Below are positions 53,591-62,975 of a DNA stretch of 64,000 nucleotides, one piece after another (within the stretch, counting starts at the first letter, position 1; the number at the start of each line of letters is the position of its first letter). The notes beneath the pieces were generated by a model. The model saw nothing but the letters and a program-made list of their open reading frames with translations, made no database searches and was not told the origin of the DNA. The stretch is from Dietzia lutea (GTDB taxonomy: Bacteria; Actinomycetota; Actinomycetes; Mycobacteriales; Mycobacteriaceae), in the NCBI RefSeq assembly GCF_003096075.1, contig NZ_CP015449.1:186001-250000 (forward strand). The letters run 5' to 3'. Both the position numbers and the translations under genes were made by a program.

Positions 53591-53865
53591 GATTCCCGCG
53601 CGCCCGACGTGGGAGCCGCCTCCACGCGGTGCTCGATGCGCAGGACGAGCACGAGGACGGTGCCATCGTCGATGTGGGAGACAATGCGGTAGTCGCCGAC
53701 GCGGATGCGGAGTTCGCCCTCGCCTCCGGCGAGTTGAATAGCGCCGGGTGACCGCGGAGTCACGGCAAGGGCTTCGATGGCGCGTGCGATTCGTTTCCGG
53801 TCCGCGGGATGAACTTCTCGGAGGGCTTTCGCAGCGGACAACTTATAGATGATCGAGTAGGGCAT
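53587..53865 (-). CDS. RelE/ParE-family toxin without intact antitoxin
   Basis: 92 aa from ATG 53865: SIIYKLSAAKALREVHPADR, then GAIQLAGGEGELRIRVGDYR and VLVLRIEHRVE, the RelE fold. Only the C-terminal half of a likely antitoxin lies upstream (53887-54055). The stop overlaps the start of the TauE gene (ATGA). A toxin with a broken antitoxin should be harmful unless it is silent, weak, or neutralised by another antitoxin. Confidence 0.82.
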   Translation of the reverse strand: MPYSIIYKLSAAKALREVHPADRKRIARAIEALAVTPRSPGAIQLAGGEGELRIRVGDYRIVSHIDDGTVLVLVLRIEHRVEAAPTSGARES

Positions 53866-53886
53866 CGATGAGCCGGGTGCGCGGGC

Positions 53887-54055
53887 TCAGAGTTTTAGTT
53901 CTGCCATGAGCTCGTCGTGAGAGATACTGCCGTGCTCGCGCCGGGTGGCGGTTGCATCGCGGGTGTCCGCCTGATCTTCCACGGCTTCCAGTGCGCGGTC
54001 GATCAGCTCGGTCGAGACGACGACGGCGCGACGGCGGCCGCCTCGGCTGGGGGGT
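53887..54055 (-). pseudogene. Truncated antitoxin (Phd/YefM-like C-terminus)
   Basis: A minus-strand frame ends RRAVVVSTELIDRALEAVED, then TRREHGSISHDELMAELKL. This is the C-terminal, toxin-binding end of an antitoxin paired with RelE toxins. Upstream the frame meets a TGA and no start codon is available. The DNA-binding N-terminus is lost. Confidence 0.65.
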
Positions 54056-54223
54056 CGATGTCATGGGCGTCCTCTTTCGAGGGTCGCCGTGGGGGCGGCA
54101 ACCTGCAAGTGGCAAACTTCTTGCCCGAGTGTGTGATGTCGAGCACGATCTCGGTGACGGTAGCGGTTTTGCTTTCTGGAGTCAATCACTTTCTAGAAGG
54201 CGAGTTGATTAACAGTAGTTGTC

Positions 54224-55155
54224 ATGGGCTCAGGGGCGGCCGGTATGACCGCCGCGTTCACCGCGGCCGCTAATGGCGCCGAGGTTCTGCTGGTCGAGGA
54301 GTCCGACATGGTAGGCGGTACCACCGCGTGGTCCGGGGGTCACGTCTGGATCCCGTGCAACCCCCATCAAAAGGCGATCGGCGTGGTCGACCCACCCGAG
54401 CAGGGGCTCCGCTACATCATGTCGCTGTCACGCGGCCTCATTGACGAGAACCTCATCCGCTCCTACATCGCCAACGGGTCCGAGGCCGTCTCATATCTCG
54501 ACGAACAAGCGGGGACGGTGTTCTACGCGGTCCGCGACTTTGCCGACTACCACCCCGGGCATCCGGGCGGTCTTCCCGGAGGCGGGCGCACCATCGAATG
54601 TTCGCCTTTCTCGTTCCTCGAACTCGGCCCCTGAAAGGATCGGGTCACCCGCAGCCCGTACTTTCCAACCCGCACCTCACCATGAGTGAGACCCCGCTCG
54701 GCTCCGTCACCCCCCAGCCGCCGGACGCCGAGGAGGTGGAGCGTCGCGAAGCTATCGACATCCGCGGCAGCGGGCAGGCGCTGACTGGACGGCTACTCCG
54801 CGCGTGTCTGCAAGCCGGGGTTGCCATCCGCACCAGCGTCCGCGGACGGGAGCTCATCGTGGAGGGCGGCCGGGTCACGGCGATGGTCCTAGACACCACC
54901 GAGGGGCGCGTTCGCCAGCCGGTCCGCAAGGGCGTCATTATGGTGTCGGGCGGGTTTGAATGGAACGAAGAGTACCGACGGGCGTTCGTTCGTGGCCCCC
55001 TCTCACACCCCGTGAGTGTCCCGACCAATTCCGGCGACGCTCTGTACATGTCGATGAAAGCCGGCGCCATGCTCGCCAACATGCGCGAAGCCTGGTGGAT
55101 CCCGGCCGCGGACCTCCCGGACGGCGTCAACTCGCCCGCCGGACGCGCTGGCGGT
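54224..55155 (+). pseudogene. Broken FAD-binding dehydrogenase, KstD-like
   Basis: Begins within the FAD motif (GSGAAGMTAAFTAAANGAEV, then EESDMVGGTTAWSGG), so the first strand is missing. The frame stops at 54634 where a Trp codon should be (ECSPFSFLELGP then TGA). A one-base loss follows, and homology resumes as NPHLTMSETPLGSVT up to AWWIPAADLPDG. The C-terminus is cut by an ISL3 remnant at ~55156. The family includes 3-ketosteroid delta-1-dehydrogenases and fumarate-reductase-like flavoproteins. Confidence 0.8.
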
Positions 55156-55350
55156 CGCATGGTGAGCTTGTCGGCGGCCAGATGCGCTATGTGGAACGGA
55201 TCCATTATCGTCCGTGCCGCAGGAACAGCCTGGGCAGCGGCCGAGAGATAACCGGCGAACCCATCAATCGTGACCACCTTAATGTGGTCCCGGAACGCCT
55301 GGTCACCGGTATAAAGCCAGTTGGTGAGGACCTTCGCTAAGCGGCCAGCG
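55156..55350 (-). pseudogene. ISL3-family transposase remnant
   Basis: The minus strand encodes KVVTIDGFAGYLSAAAQAVP, then TIMDPFHIAHLAADKLTM, matching the DDE core of the ISL3 transposase at 39219-40532. Both ends are missing. The plus-strand flavoprotein frame runs into it and ends at 55251 as an artificial tail. Confidence 0.85.
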
Positions 55351-55701
55351 GCACCGACAGCTGAACGCCATCACGTTCCGCTTCAGTCTCGCGTCCGCGT
55401 CCTCCGCGGCGAGGGCAACGTCGTCGGCACAGTGCGGGAGCACGACGGCCTGTCCCGCTTCTTCTACCGCGGGCGTCGCACGGAGGGATTGGAAGCGCTC
55501 TTCAACCTTGAGCTTTCCTGTCGAAGAACGGCCACGTTGAAACCCACAGGAGAATCAGCCGACTTTACATAAGGCCTGGTTACCGGGTTGGGCGGTGAGA
55601 GCAGTAGGTTCTTGCGGTTTGGCTGACTCTGTGTGGCAGGGCGTCGTTTGATCCCCGTCTCGAATGGCACCTGCGTGCGGGTGTCGTCGGGCGTGTTTAA
55701 T
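55351..55701. other. Unassigned, probably remnant DNA
   Basis: About 350 bp. A plus-strand frame (RVRVLRGEGNVVGTVREHDG) looks coding-like but I cannot assign it. No start signal. Confidence 0.35.
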
Positions 55702-55768
55702 TTTCTGTGTAAGTGAACCTCCATGGTTCTGTCGGAGGGTTCCGATCTAGCAAGGGAGACTGGAACCC

Positions 55769-56083
55769 ATGGCAGCACCACGGAAGTTCGACGCTGAGAC
55801 CCGGGAGCGGGCGGTCCGGATGTATCACGAGCACCTGGCGGATGCGCAGTGCTCCAAGGTCGCCGCTCGCACCCACGTCGGGTCACTGCTGGGAGTGAAC
55901 CCGGCGACTCTGCGGAACTGGATCGAAGTGGAATCGAGCCCCTCGTCACCTGAATCGACCGCCGAATCCGCGGAGGTCAGGCGCCTCAAGCGCGAGAACG
56001 CCGAGCTGCGCCGGGCGAATGAGATCCTCAAGACCGCCTCGGCGTTTTTCGCAGCGGCGGAGCTCGACCGCCGACTTACCTGA
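55769..56083 (+). CDS. IS3-family orfA
   Basis: 104 aa starting MAAPRKFDAETRERAVRMYH, with an HTH (GSLLGVNPATLRNWIEVE) and a leucine zipper (VRRLKRENAELRRANEILKT). It ends in FFAAAELDRRLT, where a programmed frameshift into orfB is usual. Confidence 0.88.
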   Translation: MAAPRKFDAETRERAVRMYHEHLADAQCSKVAARTHVGSLLGVNPATLRNWIEVESSPSSPESTAESAEVRRLKRENAELRRANEILKTASAFFAAAELDRRLT

Positions 56084-56109
56084 TCGTCGACTACATCGAC
56101 GTCCACAAG

Positions 56110-57012
56110 GTGCGATTCGGGGTCGAGCAGATCTGCCGCGTGCTCACCGAGCACGGCATCGCGATCTCCCCGAGCACCTACTACGCCCGCTCGGCCGCGC
56201 CGTCCACGGCCGCCGAACTGGATGACGCGTACGCCGCCCACGAGGTGTTCTGCTTGTTCCACGACCAGCGGGGCCTGTACGGGGTGCTCAAGCTGTGGCA
56301 CAGCCTGCGCCGCCGGGGTCGCGACGTCGGCCGCGACCAGGTCGCCCGCCTGATGGGCATTTGCGGCATCGCCGGCATTGTGCGAGGTAAGCGGCGAACA
56401 GTCACCACCGAATCCGATCCGACGGCAGCTCGGCACCCCGATCTGATCGACCGTCAGTGGAACGCCCCGACGCGGCCCGACCAGTGGTGGGTAGCCGACT
56501 TTACATATGTATGGACACTCGCCGGCTTCTGCTACGTCTCGTTCGTCGTGGACGTCTACTCCCGCCGAATACTCGGCTGGCGCGCCTCGATGACCAGGCG
56601 CTTCGATCTGGTCCTGTCGGCACTCGAGCAGGCGATTCACACCCGCCGACGGGGCTCGTTCGAGTTCACCTCGACCGGACTCGTCCACCACAGCGACGCC
56701 GGCACCCAGTACGTCTCCCTGGCCCTGACCGATGCGCTCCGCGACGCCGGGATGCAGGGGTCGATAGGCAGCGTCGGCGACGCTCTCGACAACGCCCTCA
56801 TGGAGTCCACGATCGGGCTGTACAAGACCGAGCTGATCGACTTAGAAACCACCCGCAGGTGGACCGGCCGCAACGAGGTCGAACGCGAGACCGCGGACTG
56901 GGTGAAGTGGTTCAACGACGAGCGACTGCACTCGGCGATCGACTACCGGCCACCCGTCGAATACGAAGAGATGTACCGTTCCAAACAGGCGACCGAACCT
57001 CAGGCCGCTTGA
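56110..57012 (+). CDS. IS3-family orfB transposase
   Basis: 300 aa from GTG 56110; the frame is open further up to about 56050 and is probably entered by frameshift from orfA. HTH_21 (GVEQICRVLTEHGIAISPST), then the rve DDE core: WWVADFTYVWTLAGFCYVSF, VHHSDAGTQYVSLAL and DNALMESTIGLYKTELI. Intact. Confidence 0.9.
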   Translation: MRFGVEQICRVLTEHGIAISPSTYYARSAAPSTAAELDDAYAAHEVFCLFHDQRGLYGVLKLWHSLRRRGRDVGRDQVARLMGICGIAGIVRGKRRTVTTESDPTAARHPDLIDRQWNAPTRPDQWWVADFTYVWTLAGFCYVSFVVDVYSRRILGWRASMTRRFDLVLSALEQAIHTRRRGSFEFTSTGLVHHSDAGTQYVSLALTDALRDAGMQGSIGSVGDALDNALMESTIGLYKTELIDLETTRRWTGRNEVERETADWVKWFNDERLHSAIDYRPPVEYEEMYRSKQATEPQAA

Positions 57013-57339
57013 TTCAGCAAGACCCTCCGACGGAGCCAGTGCGGTTCAACCGCATCAACCCCTACCTCTAACCACCCGCATACACAGAAATCTTGACAGC
57101 CTCACGCCGTGCAGACTGTCTGGCTGCGCGCAAACGCCGCCGACCGTGCACAGGTCGACAACCCAGCCGGGTAGTTCTGAGTATTCGCTGTTCTGAGCGC
57201 CAGTCGTATGGGCTCTGGGAGCCGGCGGCGGCTTGATGCGGAGGACGCCGTCGGAGCCACCGTTATTCGCGTTCAGAGCCACCTTCTTAGGCTCCTTCCG
57301 CCGGGTGTAACGGGCACCTGGCGGAAGGAGCAGTTCCCA

Positions 57340-58900
57340 ATGGTAAGGAAGATCAAGGCGAAACTCGTCTTGCAGTTGCGGGCCGAAGGCCTGTCGGGAC
57401 GGGCGATCGCCGCCTCGCAGCAGATCTCGCGCAATAGCGTCGCGGCAGTACTGGAGGCGGCTGATGCCGCCGAGCTCAGCTGGGACGACGTCGCAGACTT
57501 ACCGGACGGCGAGGTCTACTCGCTGTTGTTCCCCGGCCGGGGCGAGCACGAGAGCGTGTTCGCCGAGCCCGACTGGGCCGAGGTGCATCGGGAGATGGCC
57601 CGAGTCGGAGTGACCATGAAGCTTCTGCACGGCGAGTACACCGACCGCTGCGCCAGCTCGGGCTCACCGGCGATGGGCTACGACCGGTTCTGCAAGCAGT
57701 ACCAACAGCACGTGCAGGTCGCCGGGCTGGCCTCCCGGGTCGGGCACAAGGCCGGGCAGACCGTCGAAGTGGACTGGTCCGGTCCGACGATGCAGCTGAC
57801 CGACCCCGTCACCGGCGAAGCGAGGCGGGTGTACCTGTTCGTGTCGTGCCTGCCGTTCTCCCGCTACGCCTTCGTCGAACCCACCCTGGACATGAAGCAG
57901 GACACCTGGCTGCGCGCCCATGTGGCGATGTTCGAGTTCTTCGGCGGCTCGGTCCCGCGGATCGTGCCGGACAACCTCAAGACCGGCGTGATCACCCATC
58001 CCCGCGAGGGCGAGATCATCCTCAATGACGCCTACCGGGAGATGGCCGCGCACTACTCGGCCGCGGTCCTGCCCGGCCGGGTGCGCAAGCCCAAGGACAA
58101 GCCCAGCGTGGAGAACACCGTCGCGCACGTGGCCACCTGGATCATCGCCGCCCTACGGACCCAGACGTTCGCCATGCTGGCGGAGGTGAAGTCCGCGATC
58201 TCCGGCCAGCTCGAGGCGTACAACGACGAGCCGTTCGGAGAAGCGGGCCGGCTCGCGGGCCAGCGTGTTCGCCTCGGAGGAGAAGGAACTGCTGCGACCA
58301 CTGCCGGCCACCGGGTACGAGATCAGTCGCTGGGTCTACGGCCGAAAGGTCGGACGCTACGGCCACGTGTCGTTCGCCCGAAACTACTACTCGGTGCCGT
58401 ACCCGAACGTGGGCGCCAAGGTCGACCTGCGCATCACCGAGTCGATGCTAGAGGTGCATCGCGGTCACCAGCGGCTTTCGAGCCACGTGCTCCTACCCGA
58501 GACGGTGGTCAACGCCTACCGCACCCACGATGCGGACTTGCCGGCCGGGCCGAAGTATCGGCAGTGGGACCAGAGCAGGGTCCGCGAATGGGCCGAACGA
58601 GTCGGCCCCTCGGCGCTGGTGGTCGTGGACAGGATCTTCGAGTCGGTGCCCGTCGCCGAGCAGGCCATCAACCCGGCGCTGGCGGTCCTGCGGTTGACCC
58701 GCTGCTACTCCGCGGAGCGGGTCGAGGCCGCGTGCCGGATCGCGTTGGCCGGGCCGATCCGCTCTCCGCGGTACGCCCACCTGCGCCCGATCCTGGAAAC
58801 CGGGCAGGACAAACCCACCCCACCGGCCGGCGATCCGCCCGCGGAGGCCGGCGGGTACGTGCGGGGCGCCGACTACTACGCCACCGGAGGTGCCCGATGA
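57340..58900 (+). pseudogene. istA: IS21 istA transposase, single frameshift
   Basis: ATG 57340 follows GGAAGGAG. The N-terminal part is intact: IKAKLVLQLRAEGLSGRAIA (HTH), then VEVDWSGPTMQLTDPVTGEA and VPDNLKTGVITHPREGE (DDE core). At about 58237 one extra G (ttcGgagaag) shifts the frame; homology goes on in the next frame as FASEEKELLRPLPATGYEIS to ADYYATGGAR. In the original frame translation reads nonsense into istB, giving a misleading 810-codon frame. Confidence 0.88.
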
Positions 58901-59640
58901 GCAGGCTCGACCCTGAGACTCGGCGCAAGCTGCGCGAGATGGGCGCCACCGCCCTGCTGGAGTCGTTCGAGGCCCGCGATGAGACCCTCATGCTCGGCCT
59001 GGGGTTCGCCGACCAGGTCAAGATCGTCGTGGACGAGGCCCACTCGGCGTTCACCCACGCCAAGGTCGAGGGACTGATCCGGCGAGCCGGCCTGCGCTAC
59101 CCGAACGCCGACCTCAGGCGGCTGGACATGCTCCACGAGCGGGGCCTGGACCAGGGCGTGATCGCCCAACTGGGCACGTGCTCGTTCATCGACCGGCACC
59201 AGAACGTCGTCTTCCAGGGCTTCACCGGCTCCGGCAAGTCCTACCTCGGGTGCGCCCTGGCCAAGCAAGCCTGCACCCACCGCATCCGGGCTCACTACAT
59301 CCGGATGCCGGACCTGGCTGAGGCGTGGGCCCTGGCCCGAGACAAGCCCAACGGCACCTCGACGTTCCTGAAGAAGTACGCAGCCTTCACGCTGCTCGTA
59401 CTCGATGAATGGCTGCTCGACCCGCCCGATGAAGGGATGCGCAGCATGCTGCTCGAGCTCCTCGAGCGCCGCTACGGACACGCCTCCACCGTGGTCTGCA
59501 CCCAGTACGCCCAGAAGGACTGGCACCAGCGGCTCGGCTCCGGAGTCCACGCCGACGCCATCATGGACCGCATCGTCCACAACACCCTCTGGATCGAGAC
59601 CGGCACCTTCAACATGCGAGAACACACCGCCGTGAACTAA
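58897..59640 (+). CDS. istB: IS21 istB ATPase helper
   Basis: 247 aa from ATG 58897, overlapping the istA stop by ATGA. AAA+ features: Walker A GFTGSGKSYLG, Walker B FTLLVLDEWLLDPP, then MLLELLERRYGHASTVVCTQ. IstB loads and activates the transposase on target DNA. Intact, but useless in cis while istA is shifted. Confidence 0.9.
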   Translation: MSRLDPETRRKLREMGATALLESFEARDETLMLGLGFADQVKIVVDEAHSAFTHAKVEGLIRRAGLRYPNADLRRLDMLHERGLDQGVIAQLGTCSFIDRHQNVVFQGFTGSGKSYLGCALAKQACTHRIRAHYIRMPDLAEAWALARDKPNGTSTFLKKYAAFTLLVLDEWLLDPPDEGMRSMLLELLERRYGHASTVVCTQYAQKDWHQRLGSGVHADAIMDRIVHNTLWIETGTFNMREHTAVN

Positions 59641-59760
59641 CCGGAAGAGGCGGCGCCAGAGAGCCGGTGGCTCCCCCCCCATCGGCCACCGGCTCTCAAA
59701 GCCAATAACGGTGGCTCCCAACCTCAATACCCGGTGGCTTTCACACCCTCAAATACTCAG

Positions 59761-60465
59761 TTCACCACTGTGACCGCCCGCGTGTGTCTCGACCAGGTGC
59801 GGACACGGACATGACGCGGAGAACGTCCACTTCTCGCTGACGCGATCCCCGGTGATCAGCTCGCCGCCGACGAGGAGTTCCTCCGGCGTGAAGACATCTC
59901 ACGCGCACTGGTCGTGCTCCTCGACCAACTCACCGACACCCAGCGCGTGGCCTATGTCCTGCACGACCTGTTCCGCGTACCGTTCGACGAGGTCGCCCTC
60001 GTGCTGGAGACCACGCCGACGAACGCGAAGAAGCTGGCCAGCCGTGCACGACAACGCCTCGAAGGAGCCGATGCCTCCGCCGAACAACACGCACGAACAT
60101 CGGGCCACTGGCGAATTGTTGACGCGTTCCTCGCGGCAGCTCGCGGCGGACGCATCGACACTCTCATCGCCCTTATGGCACCCGACGTCGTCCGGGTCGC
60201 CGATCCGGCGATGCTTCCCGAGGGGGGACCCGGCGAAGTTGTCGGGAATCGCGCAGTGGCCGAAGAGACCTGGTACTTCCCAGACCGGATTGACGCGAGT
60301 ATCCCGCTGCTCGTCAATGGCGCCGCCGCCGCGGTCATAGCCCCCGGCGGGCACCCGCTCGCGGCTATCACCTTCACGTTCGAGGACAACACGATCGCCC
60401 GAATCGGGATCACTCGCCTGAAACCAACTGACAAGGTGAGCGCGAGGCACCCCAGCAGCGCCTGA
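59761..60465 (+). pseudogene. ECF sigma factor truncated by IS21
   Basis: Homology begins in TTVTARVCLDQVRTRT, the end of sigma region 2 in SigJ/ECF41-type factors. Region 1-2 is missing because the IS21 element ends at about 59720-59760. A TGA at 59812 then breaks the frame. The rest is intact: region 4 (VVLLDQLTDTQRVAYVLHDL, then PFDEVALVLETTPTNAKKLA) and a SnoaL-like C-terminal extension (WRIVDAFLAAARGGRIDTLI to ITFTFEDNTIARIGITRL). A 183-codon frame from 59914 could still be translated. Confidence 0.82.
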
Positions 60466-61094
60466 AGGCAGCCGCATCCAAGCGGTGCCGACACCAACCA
60501 ACACTTCGTCGGACATAGGTCGTTCGCTGTACGGAGGCGACGTCCGCTACCGCTTTCGTCGAGCGCTACCTGGATCGAGTCCAGCATGCCCGGAATCGGA
60601 GATATGCCAGATGACGGCAGCTCCGGCGAACCGATCGCGGTACTCGAGATGACTTCTGAGGACAGGCTCGTCCCTGGAAAAGCCCATGACCGTAGCGTCG
60701 GCCGGGATTGGGGAGGACCAGGTGCTGCCGGAACAGCAGAAATTCGCCAGCTGAGGAGATCCGCGCCGTCCCTATTCGCGTGTGCGACGCTCACCCGTTC
60801 GTGGCATCGACACCCGGGTCACCACTGCGGTTCGACGACGAGCCACCTTACGACGCCTTCTACCGCCCACAGTGCTGCTTCGGAGGTGTCGTTCAGGCCC
60901 TCGCCGATATTCACTCGCCCTTTTCCTAGCAGGGCAGCCCGGGTGCTTGACCACTGCCTCGTATGCGCCTTCCGCTTCCGAGCCGGTGAATATTCCGCAA
61001 AGGCCCGACGGGTACTCCCGCTCCATGAAGTCTGGCTCCGGCGGCCCTGGCCATGTGGGTACGTCGTCCGCAGCCACCTGGCTAGGGTGTGGGT
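60466..61094. other. Intergenic, no gene recognised
   Basis: About 630 bp. A minus-strand frame near 60772-61077 (PEPDFMEREYPSGLCGIFTG) diverges from the DsbA-like gene and could be a gene start, but its later part loses protein character. Nothing else is seen. Confidence 0.4.
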
Positions 61095-61832
61095 ATGGAC
61101 GCCGACATCAACTTCTACTTCGACCCGGTCTGTCCCTTCGCCTGGATGACCAGCAAATGGGTGCGTCAGGTGCAGGCGCAGCGCGACTACACCGTCGACT
61201 GGAGGTTCATCTCGTTGCGCCTGCTCAACGCCGAGGTCGACTACGATGCGCACTTCCCGCCTGAGTACGAGGCCGGCCATACCGCCGGGCTGCGGCTTCT
61301 GAGAGTGGCGGCCCGTGCGCGAGCCGAGCATGGCCGGGCGGCGATTGCGCCGTTGTATGCCGCCTTCGGGGCGCACATCTTCGACACCGCTCCGGAGGCC
61401 GGCGATGATCGCAGTGAAGGCGACGTGCGCGAGCGGCGCGGGACACGCGAGTTCGCCGAGATGGTCCTCGCCGACGCTGGACTGCCGATCGAGCTGGCGG
61501 ACGCCCTCGACGATGAGTCGTGGGACGCCGAGATCCGCCGGGAGACAGACGAGGCGCTCTCGCTGACGGGCAGAGACGTTGGCACGCCCATCATCCACTT
61601 CGAGCCACCGACCGGCGTCGCCTTCTTCGGGCCCGTGATCAGCCGGCTGCCAGACGAGGACACGGCGGCCGAGCTCTGGGACTACGTGGTCGGGCTCGCC
61701 CGCTTCCCAGGTTTCGCCGAGCTCAAGCGCAGCCTGCGCGAGCAGCCACAGCTGGCCGCATTCGGAGTCGACGCCGACACGGTCGGCAAACAAGAGGACT
61801 GGCACGGCGGCAGCCGGCGACAGAAGAAATGA
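61095..61832 (+). CDS. DsbA-fold oxidoreductase, mycothiol-type nitroreductase-like
   Basis: 245 aa from ATG 61095; a GTG two codons upstream is an alternative. It follows the layout of the mycobacterial Rv2466c group: NFYFDPVCPFAWMTSKWVRQ, then FISLRLLNAEVDYD, AEMVLADAGLPIELADALDD, GRDVGTPIIHFEPPTGVAFF and GPVISRLPDEDTA. Rv2466c has CPWC; here the pair reads CPFA, keeping only the first Cys, as glutathione-transferase-like members do. The conserved GTP-I cis-Pro is present. It probably acts with mycothiol. Confidence 0.83.
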   Translation: MDADINFYFDPVCPFAWMTSKWVRQVQAQRDYTVDWRFISLRLLNAEVDYDAHFPPEYEAGHTAGLRLLRVAARARAEHGRAAIAPLYAAFGAHIFDTAPEAGDDRSEGDVRERRGTREFAEMVLADAGLPIELADALDDESWDAEIRRETDEALSLTGRDVGTPIIHFEPPTGVAFFGPVISRLPDEDTAAELWDYVVGLARFPGFAELKRSLREQPQLAAFGVDADTVGKQEDWHGGSRRQKK

Positions 61833-61853
61833 CCCGTTGGTAAGGGCGGGGAC

Positions 61854-62358
61854 ATGAGCGAGAACAGCATCCGCAGTCACCGTGAGTCCGTCACCGTCGA
61901 GGCGTCGGCCGAGACGGCTCTTCGACTTGGTCTCCGACATCACCCGGACCGGCGAGTGGAGTCCGGTTTGCACCTCGTGCTGGTGGGACGACGAGGCCGA
62001 GGCCGGTCAGGTCGGTGCCTGGTTCACCGGGCGCAACGAGCTCCCGCACCGGACGTGGGAGACCCGGTCGGTGGTCGTGACCGCCGAGTACGGGCGCGAG
62101 TTCGCCTGGGTGGTGGGTGGCAGCTTCGTCCGCTGAGGGTTCACTCTTGCCCCCGCACGGACAGGGACGACGCTCACCGAGTCCTGGGAGTTCCTGCCCG
62201 GCGGGATCGCCATGTTCGAGGAGAAGTTCGGCGACCAGGCGCCCGCTCAGATCGCCGAGCGCACGCAGCAGGCCCTCGACGACATCCCGAAGACGCTCGC
62301 CGCGATCAAGGAGATCGCCGAGTCGTCCACCGGCGCAGAGGGGTCGGCCCGGCCCTGA
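61854..62358 (+). pseudogene. Frameshifted SRPBCC-family gene
   Basis: Starts MSENSIRSHRESVTVEASAE, then shifts frame at ~61917 into LFDLVSDITRTGEWSPVCTS. AGQVGAWFTGRNE and WVVGGSFVR follow, then TGA at 62134-62136 where Trp is expected, then TLTESWEFLPGGIAMFEEKF. Together a polyketide-cyclase/START-like ligand-binding protein with one indel and one nonsense change. Confidence 0.78.
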
Positions 62359-62649
62359 CTGGCCACTCCACCCCGAGAGGGACCTCCTCGGGCGGGTTGA
62401 CCGTCATCCATCATCGCGCTGGCGATTGTGAGGTGATCGGTTACCCCCTCTTGGCCGAACAGCTCTCAGGCCTCCGGCAACCGCACGTTGGCAGATAGGG
62501 TCAGTGGGTACCGGTAGTCCGGCGATCCGGTGTGTTATCCCGCAACATCGTGGACACCGGATCTCGTCTCTTCGATGGCATCCAATCTCATGACTTCGTG
62601 CACGCCTACCAGGCATCGCGCGATGCCCCGTCGGAGTTGTTGGACGGTG

Positions 62650-62928
62650 TCACCGACCGTCCCCAAAGACTTCGGGGACAGCCTCCCTACGCCGAGCGAA
62701 CTCGGCTACATGTTCGGCAGTCTTCCGCGCCCACTGTTTGGTCGGGTTGGCCACGTGAATGCCTCGGATGGCGTAGGAGGCGACGTGTCGTCTGCGGATC
62801 CGCAGCGCCACCATAGGCAATGGAAAGGAGACGACGACCTCGCCGGTGGTGATGTCGGACAGCAGGAACTCGTCGTCGGTGATGGTGCGGTAGAACTCGC
62901 GTCCGCCGAACGTGGTCGGAAGGCGCAT
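62650..62928 (-). CDS. Hypothetical protein, 92 aa
   Basis: ATG 62928. The sequence has natural composition (EFYRTITDDEFLLSDITTGE, then FPLPMVALRIRRRHVASYAI and NPTKQWARKTAEHVAEFARR). I do not recognise the family. No clear ribosome-binding site. It abuts an IS3 remnant upstream, so its promoter may be altered. Confidence 0.5.
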   Translation of the reverse strand: MRLPTTFGGREFYRTITDDEFLLSDITTGEVVVSFPLPMVALRIRRRHVASYAIRGIHVANPTKQWARKTAEHVAEFARRREAVPEVFGDGR

Positions 62929-62975
62929 GGCCTACCCGTGGTAGTAGACCTGCCGGTTCGCTGCGGTTACCTCAA

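Larger units (their letters stand above)
55702..57090 (+). mobile_element. IS3-family insertion sequence (second subgroup)
   Basis: Ends marked by tttctgtgta (55702-55711) and its complement tacacagaaa (57081-57090). It carries orfA and orfB and is not closely related to the 39-43 kb IS3 element. Confidence 0.75.
57250..59720 (+). mobile_element. IS21-family insertion sequence
   Basis: Left end carries gagccaccgttatt (~57256) and the right end its complement within ~59680-59716, with further related ggtggct repeats outside, as expected of IS21 multiple terminal repeats. It carries istA (frameshifted) and istB. Its right side has replaced the start of a sigma-factor gene. Confidence 0.8.

Noticed and set aside
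57208-59640. 810-codon frame that looks like an IstA-IstB fusion
   Set aside because: Its middle third is out-of-frame IstA sequence. A single-base insertion creates the fusion; IstB starts separately at 58897.
60819-61973. 384-codon minus-strand frame
   Set aside because: Antisense to the DsbA-like gene; no start signal, no family.
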